Under the pieces are notes generated by a model. It saw only the letters and a list, made by a program, of their open reading frames with translations. It was not told the DNA's origin and did not search any database. 10,207 bases of DNA from an uncultured Kiritimatiellota bacterium (GTDB lineage Bacteria > Verrucomicrobiota > Kiritimatiellia > RFP12 > UBA1067). Position 1 is the first letter of the stretch; each line of letters opens with the position of its first letter. Location of the stretch: positions 1-10,207 of the forward strand of contig CAKTUI010000052.1 of NCBI GenBank assembly GCA_934621385.1, written 5' to 3'. Below, piece after piece: positions 4,840-10,207 of the stretch. A program made the position numbers and the translations under genes.

Positions 4840-7479
4840 ATGGAAAGCGCAAATAAACCCGCCGTAGCAGAAGATGCCGGCTTGGTGGAACTTGAGGAAA
4901 CGCTTGCGCAGGTGAGAGCTGCGCAGAAGAAGTTCGCGACCTACACGCAGGAGCAGGTTGACGTGATTTTCAAGGCGGCCGCCCTCGCGGCGAACCGCGC
5001 CCGCATCCCGCTCGCGAAGCTGGCCGTCGAAGAGACGGGCATGGGCATTGTCGAAGACAAGGTCATTAAGAACCACTTCGCGTCCGAGTACATCTACAAC
5101 ACCTATAAGCACACGAAGACGTGCGGCGTGATTGAGCGCGACGAGGCGATGGGGATTGAGAAGCTCGCCGAGCCGATTGGCGTGATTGGCGCGGTGATTC
5201 CGACAACGAACCCGACCTCGACGGCGATTTTCAAGTCGTTGCTCGCCCTCAAGACGCGCAACGGCATCATGATTAGCCCCCACCCGCGTGCGAAGAACTG
5301 CACGATCGCCGCGGCGAAGGTCGTTCTGGACGCGGCCGTCAAGGCGGGTGCGCCCGAAGGCATCATCGCGTGGGTTGAGCAGCCGTCGTTGCCGAAGACG
5401 AACCTCCTGATGAAGGATGCGGACATCATTCTCGCGACGGGTGGTCCCGGCATGGTGAAGGCGGCCTACAGCTCGGGCACGCCGGCCGTTGGCGTCGGTG
5501 CGGGCAACGCGGCGGCGATTATCGATCCGTCGGCGGACATCATCAATGCCGTCAACTCGATCATCCACTCGAAGACCTTCGACAATGGCATGATCTGCGC
5601 GACCGAGCAGACGGTCATCGCCGACCAGAAGATTTACGATCAGGTCAAGGAAGAGTTCACGAAGCGCGGCTGCTACTTCATGAACGACAAGGAGAAGGAC
5701 CTCATCCGCAAGACGATGCTCATCAACGGTGCGCTCAATGCGAAGATCGTCGGTCAGCGTCCTGTCACGATTGCGAAGATGGCCGGTTTCGAGGTCCCCG
5801 AGGATACGAAGGTGCTCATCGGCGAGGCGACTTCGACCGATACGAGCGAGGCCTTCGGCCACGAGAAGCTCACGACCATTCTCGGTATGTACAAGTCGAA
5901 GGATTTCGACGATGCCCTGAACATCGCCGAGGCACTTCTCGTCAACAATGGCGGCCTTGGGCACACGTCCGTCCTCTGGATTGACGACCTCAAGGAGCGT
6001 GCGAAGCTCGACAAGTTCGCGGACCGCATGAAAGCGTGCCGTCTCATCGTCAATTCGCCGTCGTCCCTGGGTGGCATCGGCGACATCTACAACTTCGCGC
6101 TTCGTCCGTCGCTGACGCTTGGTTGCGGCAGCTGGGGCGGGAACTCCGTCTCGGAGAACGTCGGCGTCAAACATCTCATCAACATCAAGACTATGGCCAT
6201 TCGCAGGGAAAACATGCTGTGGTTCCGCGCACCTGAGAAGGTGTACCAGAAGAAGGGGTGCCTCGCGGTTGCGCTCCGTGAACTCAGTGAGGTGATGGGC
6301 AAGAAGAAGGCCTTTATCGTGACCGACTCCTTCCTCTATGCGAACGGCTACACGAAGCCGGTTGAGAAGTCGCTTGAGGCTCAGGGCATCATGTTCACGA
6401 CGTTCTCGAACGTTGCCCCTGATCCGACGCTTGCCTGCGCGAAGGAAGGTGCGAAGCTGATGGCCAGCTTCAAGCCGGATGTCATCATCGCCATCGGTGG
6501 CGGTAGCGCGATGGACGCGGCGAAGATCATGTGGGTTCTCTACGAGCACCCGGACGTGGACTTCCAGGATATGGCCATGCGCTTCATGGATATCCGCAAG
6601 CGCGTCTACACGTTCCCGAAGATGGGCGAGAAGGCCTACTACATCGCCGTCCCGACTTCGGCCGGTACGGGTTCCGAAGTGACGCCGTTCGCCGTTATTA
6701 CGGACGAGAAGACAGGCGTCAAGTATCCGCTCGCCGACTACGAGCTGATGCCGAAGATGGCCATTGTGGATGCCGATATGCAGATGAGCGCGCCGCCCGG
6801 ACTGACGAGTGCCTCGGGCATTGACGCGGTCTCCCACGCGCTTGAGGCGTACGCCTCGATGATGGCGACGGACTATACAGACGGACTGGCCATTCGCTCG
6901 CTGCAGACGACCTTCAAGTATCTGCCGCAGTGCTACGACTCGGCCGTGTCGAAGGTTCCGAATCCGAAGGCCCGCGAGAAGATGGCGAATTCGGCGACGA
7001 TGGCTGGTATGGCCTTCGCGAACGCCTTCCTCGGCGTGATGCACTCGATGGCCCACAAGCTGGGCGCCTTCCACCACATTCCGCACGGTATCGCCAATGC
7101 GCTGATGATGGAAGAGGTCCTTCGCTTCAACGCCGATCCGACGCCGCGCAAGATGGGCACGTTCCCGCAGTATGACCATCCGCACACGATGGAGCGTTAT
7201 GCGGAAATTGCGGACGAGCTCGATTTGGGTGGCAAGACGGTTGAGGATAAGTTCGAGAACCTCATCAAGGCCATCCGCGCACTCCAGAAGCGCATTGGCA
7301 TCAAGCCGACGATTCGCGACTACGTCCCGGATGAGAAGGACTTCCTGGATCGCCTCAACGCGATGACCGAGCAGGCCTTCGATGATCAGTGCACGGGCGC
7401 GAATCCGCGCTACCCGCTGATGAAGGAAATCAAGCAGATGTACCTGAACGCTTACTACGGTAAGCACGAAAACGTCTGA
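4840..7479 (+). CDS. adhE: Bifunctional acetaldehyde-CoA / alcohol dehydrogenase AdhE
   Basis: An 879-residue fusion enzyme that reduces acetyl-CoA to acetaldehyde and then to ethanol, oxidising two NADH; it is cytoplasmic and typically forms helical filaments (spirosomes). The length agrees with the family (E. coli 891). The N-terminal aldehyde dehydrogenase part spans roughly residues 15-448, with the NAD-site region P-I-G-V-I-G-A-V-I-P-T-T-N-P, S-S-G-T-P-A-V-G-V-G-A-G-N, and the catalytic C253 in N-G-M-I-C-A-T-E-Q. A linker (I-K-T-M-A-I-R-R-E-N-M-L-W-F from 449) leads to the iron-type alcohol dehydrogenase part: G-G-G-S at 553-556, P-T-S-A-G-T-G-S-E-V-T, and the four expected metal ligands D662, H666, H735 and H749 with the same spacings as in E. 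coli. Both active sites are complete. The ribosome site is weak, only a purine-rich AAGAAAG stretch. It has its own promoter, a likely operator pair upstream, and a kinase-fold gene 23 bp downstream. Confidence 0.97.
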   Translation: MESANKPAVAEDAGLVELEETLAQVRAAQKKFATYTQEQVDVIFKAAALAANRARIPLAKLAVEETGMGIVEDKVIKNHFASEYIYNTYKHTKTCGVIERDEAMGIEKLAEPIGVIGAVIPTTNPTSTAIFKSLLALKTRNGIMISPHPRAKNCTIAAAKVVLDAAVKAGAPEGIIAWVEQPSLPKTNLLMKDADIILATGGPGMVKAAYSSGTPAVGVGAGNAAAIIDPSADIINAVNSIIHSKTFDNGMICATEQTVIADQKIYDQVKEEFTKRGCYFMNDKEKDLIRKTMLINGALNAKIVGQRPVTIAKMAGFEVPEDTKVLIGEATSTDTSEAFGHEKLTTILGMYKSKDFDDALNIAEALLVNNGGLGHTSVLWIDDLKERAKLDKFADRMKACRLIVNSPSSLGGIGDIYNFALRPSLTLGCGSWGGNSVSENVGVKHLINIKTMAIRRENMLWFRAPEKVYQKKGCLAVALRELSEVMGKKKAFIVTDSFLYANGYTKPVEKSLEAQGIMFTTFSNVAPDPTLACAKEGAKLMASFKPDVIIAIGGGSAMDAAKIMWVLYEHPDVDFQDMAMRFMDIRKRVYTFPKMGEKAYYIAVPTSAGTGSEVTPFAVITDEKTGVKYPLADYELMPKMAIVDADMQMSAPPGLTSASGIDAVSHALEAYASMMATDYTDGLAIRSLQTTFKYLPQCYDSAVSKVPNPKAREKMANSATMAGMAFANAFLGVMHSMAHKLGAFHHIPHGIANALMMEEVLRFNADPTPRKMGTFPQYDHPHTMERYAEIADELDLGGKTVEDKFENLIKAIRALQKRIGIKPTIRDYVPDEKDFLDRLNAMTEQAFDDQCTGANPRYPLMKEIKQMYLNAYYGKHENV

Positions 7480-7502
7480 TAATCAAACGAAAGGAGTTCA
7501 CG

Positions 7503-8330
7503 ATGGGTAGGAAACCTAAGGCCGCCAAGGCCGAGAAAGTCGTCAAGACTGTCGAGAAGGCTCCTGTGAAGGGCGCTGGCCGCAAGGCCAACGTCCTCAT
7601 GGAGCGCACGGACAAGGTCGTGACCCGTGACAAGGACACGGTGCTCAAGATCTTCGGGCCGAACTACAAGGTCAGTGCCATCCTGAACGAGGCGATGAAC
7701 GAGGCGCGTGCCGCCGAGACGGGGCTGCCGGTTGCGAAGGTCCTTGAAGTTTGCAAGCTTCGCGACCACTGGTGCATCCGCCGCGAGTTCATCGAGGGCA
7801 AGACCCTCGCCGAGGTGATGGATGAGGATCGCAAGAACCTGACGAAGTATCTGAAGGAATTCGTCGCGATTCAGTGCGAGATTTTCTCCAAGACCTCCGG
7901 GCGCATGGGCAACCTCGCCGATAAGCTGGACAAGCAGATTTCGTCGTCTCCCCTCCCGAAAGAGAACCGCTACGACCTCCACATGAAGCTTCAGAGCCTG
8001 TCGCGTGGAAAGTCGCTCTGCCATGGCGACTTCAATCCGTCGAACGTGATTATCACGCCGTCGGGCGATTGGCGCGTCATTGACTGGAGCCATGTGCGGT
8101 TGGGCGATCCGCTGGCGGACGTTGCCCGCACCTATCTGCTCTTCTGGCTCTCGGGCCACATTGCGGCAGCGGAGAAGTATATGACGCTTGCCTGCGAGGC
8201 GTTGAAGGCGCGCGTGTCGGATGTCCAGAAATGGCTGCCGATTGTCGCCGCTGCCGAGTCCTCCAAGGAGCAGAATCCGAAGAACCACGAGCTTCTTCTG
8301 CACTGGGCGAGCGTCGTCGACTACGAATAA
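7503..8330 (+). CDS. APH-fold phosphotransferase with a basic N-terminal tail, substrate unknown
   Basis: A 275-residue protein with an aminoglycoside-phosphotransferase / choline-kinase type fold. Residues 1-28 are a disordered-looking Lys/Ala/Val-rich tail (ten Lys and two Arg) ahead of the fold. The small lobe shows V-L-K-I-F with candidate ATP lysine K49 and candidate helix-C glutamates E63 or E67. The catalytic loop is L-C-H174-G-D176-F-N-P-S-N181, and the metal-binding I-D194-W follows, then G-D-P-L-A-D-V-A-R. All catalytic residues are present, so it should transfer phosphate from ATP to a small molecule. A resistance role is not implied; many APH-fold proteins act on housekeeping metabolites. 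The strong site AAGGAG (7491-7496) lies 6 bases before ATG 7503, and the gene begins 23 bp after adhE with no terminator between, so it is probably co-transcribed. A strong terminator follows. Confidence 0.85.
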   Translation: MGRKPKAAKAEKVVKTVEKAPVKGAGRKANVLMERTDKVVTRDKDTVLKIFGPNYKVSAILNEAMNEARAAETGLPVAKVLEVCKLRDHWCIRREFIEGKTLAEVMDEDRKNLTKYLKEFVAIQCEIFSKTSGRMGNLADKLDKQISSSPLPKENRYDLHMKLQSLSRGKSLCHGDFNPSNVIITPSGDWRVIDWSHVRLGDPLADVARTYLLFWLSGHIAAAEKYMTLACEALKARVSDVQKWLPIVAAAESSKEQNPKNHELLLHWASVVDYE

Positions 8331-8360
8331 GCGGAACGAATCCTCTCAACGAGAGTCCAC

Positions 8361-8399
8361 AAAGTGCCGCGCATTACCGATGCGCGGCACTTTTCTTTT
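8361..8399 (+). terminator. Strong rho-independent terminator after the adhE operon
   Basis: AAAGTGCCGCGCAT (8361-8374) pairs perfectly with ATGCGCGGCACTTT (8380-8393) around a 5-base loop, giving 14 pairs, and runs into TTTTCTTTT. It lies 30 bp after the phosphotransferase stop. A 12-base stretch of its left arm, AAAGTGCCGCGC, recurs at 9875-9886 next to the palindrome array. Confidence 0.92.
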
Positions 8400-8400
8400 C

Positions 8401-8541
8401 AGGCGTTCAGAATGCGCGGCGAGGCTCTTTTTGCCGCGCACGGGGCGGGTGTGGGACCGTGCGCAAATTTTATTTTCCGCGCATTCCGTGTGTTTCGCGG
8501 CCATTTTCGTGAACATTCCGCCGCGCCGCCCGTTCCCACCG
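8401..8541. other. Hairpin-dense intergenic stretch, no credible gene
   Basis: No gene is visible. Several inverted repeats follow one another: TGCGCGGC (8413-8420) with GCCGCGCA (8433-8440); GCGCACGG (8436-8443) with CCGTGCGC (8457-8464), followed by AAATTTTATTTT; and CCGCG (8477-8481) with CGCGG (8496-8500). The first two share bases 8436-8440, so they exclude one another. The octamer GCCGCGCA also forms the terminator stem just upstream, giving four copies in alternating orientation within 75 bp. This could be a second terminator, a small structured RNA, or a short interspersed palindromic element. Confidence 0.5.
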
Positions 8542-8571
8542 TTGACAGGCGAGAGGGGGATTCGGTATACC
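8542..8571 (+). promoter_or_regulatory. Candidate promoter of the HU-like gene
   Basis: TTGACA (8542-8547) is a perfect -35, followed by 18 bp and TATACC (8566-8571), a moderate -10. It would start transcription near 8578 and produce a leader of about 230 nt before the ATG at 8811. A TATATT at 8732-8737 is another possible -10 closer to the gene, but it lacks a convincing -35. Confidence 0.5.
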
Positions 8572-8788
8572 GTCGGGCGTTGACCCTGATAGGTTCTTTT
8601 GAGAGGGGGGGGCGACGCCTGAGGACTCTGCGGCTTTTTAGATTGGCCCCACCGCGAGAGTCGCCGCCTCCTGTGAGGGGTTGGCAAGGGTTCCGAGGGG
8701 TTGTGTCCGGTGCGGGCATCCGCCGCGCCGTTATATTCACCGACGGGCTGGCTTGCAGTCGGTTTAGCCGTATGGCAATTGGAACATT
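8572..8788 (+). other. Long untranslated leader or non-coding stretch before the HU-like gene
   Basis: No gene is visible. The stretch holds a run of eight G (8605-8612), a purine/GC-rich middle, and an ACCGAC (8739-8744) / GTCGGT (8758-8763) hairpin followed by TT, which resembles a weak attenuator. If the promoter at 8542 is used, this is all leader RNA. No known riboswitch class was recognised. Confidence 0.4.
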
Positions 8789-8810
8789 AAAACCAAAGGA
8801 GGTTTAGATT
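8789..8810 (+). promoter_or_regulatory. Very strong ribosome site displayed in a hairpin loop
   Basis: AAAGGAGGT (8795-8803) is a near-perfect Shine-Dalgarno sequence, 8 to 9 bases before ATG 8811, the strongest in the window. AAACC (8790-8794) can pair with GGTTT (8801-8805), leaving AAAGGA (8795-8800) as the loop, so part of the site is exposed and part is in the stem. The stem is only 5 pairs and may be accidental. Confidence 0.6.
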
Positions 8811-9536
8811 ATGAATAGTAACGAAGCAACGAAGGCTGAAATGGCCTACAGGGTTATGGCACGCAAGGATCCGCAGACGGGGAACCCCATCTACTGCCCG
8901 GTTGTCGTGAACGGCCGGAAGGTGTCGGTGGAACAGCTGCTGGAGGAGGTGGCCAGCAACGGCCATGGCATCGGCAAGGCCTCGGCGCTCAAGGGGGCCT
9001 ACTTCGCGATGATGTCCGTCGTCAGGGATCATCTCATGGCCGGTGACACCGTGGTCCTGGACGAGTTCGCCCGCATCCACTGCACGATCCGCGGCACGGT
9101 CGATCCGTCCGGGCTTCTCACGGAGGGGAGGAACGAGGTCCACACGGCCATCCATCCCCTGAAGGCATTCCAGTTCAAGCTCGACAACTTCACCTGGAGG
9201 TACGCCTCCGCGACGGAGGGGAGTGTCCGCATGACCTCCATCACCGCCTGTGGAGTCGGCGCCACCATTGGAAGCATCCAAAGGGGGAAGGACATCCGAA
9301 TCGTCGGCCGGAACCTGGACAAGCTGGCGAGCGTAACCCTCACGTGGACGTCGGAGGAGGGGGAGGGTTCGGTGATGGTGTCGCCAAGCGAGACTGAGCC
9401 ACTGACCCTGCGCCTCTCCTGGCCGACGGCCCTGGCGGAGGTTGCAGATGGTACTGTTGTGACGTTCACGGCCACCGCCGGCGAGGGCGCGTCCCTCCAG
9501 GTGGTCAGCCGCACGGCGACGCTGGCGGGGGCGTAA
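8811..9536 (+). CDS. HU/IHF-like DNA-binding protein with DUF4469-type C-terminal domain
   Basis: A 241-residue protein. Residues about 10-125 resemble the HU-like DNA-binding domain: Y-R-V-M-A-R-K near the N-terminus, G-R-K-V-S-V-E-Q-L-L-E-E-V-A (35-48), the G-I-G-K-A-S-A-L helix, and G-D-T-V-V-L-D-E-F-A-R-I, equivalent to the G-x-x-V-x-L-x-x-F-G-x-F strand of HU. The C-terminal part (about 150-241) looks like the beta-sandwich DUF4469 / IPT-type domain, with G-K-D-I-R-I-V-G-R-N-L-D. Two-domain proteins of this kind are usually about this size and are thought to be nucleoid-associated, but their role is poorly known. AGG encodes 5 of 14 arginines, whereas adhE uses AGA/AGG only about twice, so its codon use differs from the operons upstream and it may have been acquired. 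It has a strong ribosome site and its own terminator, so it appears monocistronic. It sits directly before the palindrome array. Domain assignment is by eye. Confidence 0.8.
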   Translation: MNSNEATKAEMAYRVMARKDPQTGNPIYCPVVVNGRKVSVEQLLEEVASNGHGIGKASALKGAYFAMMSVVRDHLMAGDTVVLDEFARIHCTIRGTVDPSGLLTEGRNEVHTAIHPLKAFQFKLDNFTWRYASATEGSVRMTSITACGVGATIGSIQRGKDIRIVGRNLDKLASVTLTWTSEEGEGSVMVSPSETEPLTLRLSWPTALAEVADGTVVTFTATAGEGASLQVVSRTATLAGA

Positions 9537-9564
9537 TATACCCCGCGGCGGAAGGAACAGCCGC

Positions 9565-9603
9565 AGGACCGACCGGGACTCCCTCCCGGCCGGTCCTTTT
9601 TTT
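9565..9603 (+). terminator. Rho-independent terminator of the HU-like gene
   Basis: AGGACCG (9565-9571) pairs with CGGTCCT (9591-9597), and CCGGG (9573-9577) pairs with CCCGG (9585-9589), with one internal mismatch and a 7-base loop, followed by a run of seven T (9597-9603). It begins 28 bp after the stop codon. Confidence 0.93.
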
Positions 9604-9612
9604 GTGCACCGG

Positions 9613-9865
9613 CGCGGCAAAATGATGCGCATCACCGCCTCCAATTGATGCGCATCAAATTCTGAAACGATGCGGATCGTTTTTTCGGGAGATGCGCATG
9701 ACTCGACGAAACGATGCGCATCACTCTTTTTTGCGATGCGCATCATTTTTTCCGGAGATGCGCATGACTTGGAGAAATGATGCGCATCATTTGCTTTTGC
9801 GATGCGCATCGTTTGAAAAATTGATGCGCATCAATTGGAGGCGGTGATGCGCATGACTTGCCGCG
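9613..9865. repeat. Array of 11 GATGCGCATC palindromes at a strict 22-23 bp period, embedded in a large inverted repeat
   Basis: Copies of the self-complementary decamer start at 9624, 9647, 9669, 9691, 9713, 9735, 9757, 9779, 9801, 9823 and 9846. Intervals are 23, then eight of 22, then 23. Seven copies are exact; 9691, 9757 and 9846 end in G instead of C, and 9669 has GATGCGGATC. Spacers are 12 nt (13 nt for the first and last). The first spacer (9634-9646) is the exact reverse complement of the last (9833-9845), and the outer arms 9613-9679 and 9800-9865 pair along nearly their whole length. Internally, spacers repeat every third unit (66 bp): 9679 resembles 9745, 9701 resembles 9767, 9723 resembles 9789. 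No gene is supported inside; minus-strand frames through it read as repetitive peptide but lack ribosome sites. It is not CRISPR, because spacers are short and partly repeated. Confidence 0.95.
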
Positions 9866-9916
9866 TGGCGGGGAAAAGTGCCGCGCCGCCCACCTTTCCG
9901 GACACGATTCTTTCCG

Positions 9917-9944
9917 TTGTTGCCGCTCCATCTGACCTTATAAT
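9917..9944 (+). promoter_or_regulatory. Possible upstream promoter of the 3' partial gene
   Basis: TTGTTG (9917-9922), a 16-bp spacer, and TATAAT (9939-9944). It would start near 9951, giving a 46-nt leader. It is tandem with the extended -10 promoter at 9978-9986, and one of the two may be fortuitous in this AT-rich patch. Confidence 0.35.
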
Positions 9945-9977
9945 TTTCATTTTCTTTACCCTGGACCAGCGAAGTTG

Positions 9978-9986
9978 TGGTATAAT
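9978..9986 (+). promoter_or_regulatory. Extended -10 promoter immediately before the 3' partial gene
   Basis: TGG-TATAAT (9978-9986) is an extended -10 with a perfect hexamer. No good -35 is found at the usual distance; TTTACC at 9955-9960 is 20 bp away. The expected start near 9993 is only about 4 nt from the ATG at 9997. Confidence 0.65.
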
Positions 9987-9996
9987 ACTTCTATCC

Positions 9997-10207
9997 ATGA
10001 GTGGGGCGGTCCAGAGTGCGGTGACGGTCGCGGGGCGCGGGTGCGTCGCGGCGCTTGCGCTCGCCCTCGTCCTGCACGGCTCGACGAAGCGCCCGCCTCT
10101 CCGGCGGTCCGCCGCGCCCGCGCCCCCCGGGGTGACGGACGCGGACCTTGCGCGGGGCTACCGGCTCGTCTCGGTCGCGACGAACGCCGCGCTCCCCTAC
10201 GGCCGCC
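9997..10207 (+). CDS. N-terminus of a hypothetical exported or membrane-anchored protein (partial)
   Basis: The frame is open from ATG 9997 to the window end, 70 codons, with no stop. The N-terminus has a hydrophobic stretch V-A-A-L-A-L-A-L-V-L (about residues 17-26) with a positive charge before it and T-K-R-P-P-L-R-R after, which suits a signal peptide or anchor. A Pro/Ala-rich linker (R-R-S-A-A-P-A-P-P) follows, then T-D-A-D-L-A-R-G-Y-R-L-V-S-V-A-T-N. The function is not recognised. The coding part is much richer in G+C than the other genes, with nearly every third codon base G or C. There is no Shine-Dalgarno sequence upstream, and the -10 box ends only 10 bases before the ATG, so initiation may be leaderless. 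The start is favoured because it follows the promoter directly; a GTG at 10021 is an alternative. Confidence 0.6.
   Translation, partial: MSGAVQSAVTVAGRGCVAALALALVLHGSTKRPPLRRSAAPAPPGVTDADLARGYRLVSVATNAALPYGR

Noticed and set aside
4744..7467. 907-codon minus-strand frame opposite adhE
   Set aside because: It is the antisense shadow of adhE, caused by high G+C and strong codon bias; it resembles no known protein and has no ribosome site.
7503..8330. Aminoglycoside resistance gene
   Set aside because: Only the general APH fold is evident. The operon context is metabolic, and no resistance-subfamily signature was recognised.
8605..8612. Run of eight G as a phase-variation tract
   Set aside because: It is not within a coding region and no promoter spacing depends on it; it is more likely incidental or an assembly-sensitive spot.
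8787..9809. Long minus-strand frame (340 codons) covering the array and the antisense of the HU-like gene
   Set aside because: Most of it is the shadow of a well-supported + strand gene. The rest is translation of the palindrome array, with no ribosome site or recognisable fold.
9613..9865. CRISPR array
   Set aside because: The repeat is a 10-bp palindrome, spacers are 12-13 bp and partly repeated or complementary to one another, and no cas genes are present.
9613..9865. Integron attC or IS terminal structure
   Set aside because: No integrase or transposase is visible, and the strictly periodic palindromes do not match attC architecture.

Overview
The window is about 10.2 kb of GC-rich bacterial chromosome. 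The best taxonomic guess is a fermentative PVC-superphylum bacterium, probably Kiritimatiellota- or Lentisphaerota-like and possibly gut-associated. This is an inference from four things. There is a Tat-exported Gfo/Idh/MocA lipoprotein paired with a DUF1080 lipoprotein. There is an AdhE for anaerobic ethanol formation. There is an HU-like protein with a DUF4469-type C-terminus. The promoters are sigma70-like (TTGaca / TATAAT) and most genes have purine-rich ribosome sites. No 16S gene or marker tree is available here, so the phylum call is moderate at best.

Layout, all genes on the + strand. (1) 1-520: a truncated 23-bp tandem array, then about 280 bp of GC-rich non-coding DNA with perfect hairpins, then an extended -10 promoter and a leader with a strong hairpin. 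(2) 521-2741: a two-gene operon for extracytoplasmic carbohydrate oxidation and cleavage (Tat lipoprotein oxidoreductase, then DUF1080 3-keto-glycoside hydrolase-like lipoprotein), closed by a cluster of competing hairpins. (3) 2794-4736: a housekeeping operon from a clear promoter, rpmE - prfA - divergent-PAP2 (DUF212) membrane protein, ending in a UUCG-loop terminator. (4) 4739-8399: adhE under a TTGACT/TATACT promoter, followed 23 bp later by a small APH-fold phosphotransferase with a basic tail, then a very strong terminator. (5) 8401-9603: a hairpin-rich intergenic stretch, a possible promoter with a long leader, and an HU-like DNA-binding protein with its own terminator. (6) 9613-9865: an array of eleven copies of the palindrome GATGCGCATC, nine of its ten intervals being 22 or (at the two ends) 23 bp, with the array as a whole folding back as a large inverted repeat. 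(7) 9917-10207: promoter signals and the first 70 codons of an exported or membrane-anchored protein that runs off the window, apparently translated from a nearly leaderless mRNA.

How it fits together: the first operon probably acts outside the cytoplasm on glycosides. The rpmE-prfA block is translation housekeeping. adhE supplies NAD+ regeneration by reducing acetyl-CoA to ethanol and looks regulated by a pair of matching ATCGCTA-N6-TAGCGAT-type sites, one sitting across its -35 box. The most unusual part is the 3' third: the iterated palindrome array directly downstream of a nucleoid-type DNA-binding protein. No CRISPR, integrase, transposase, tRNA or rRNA was seen.
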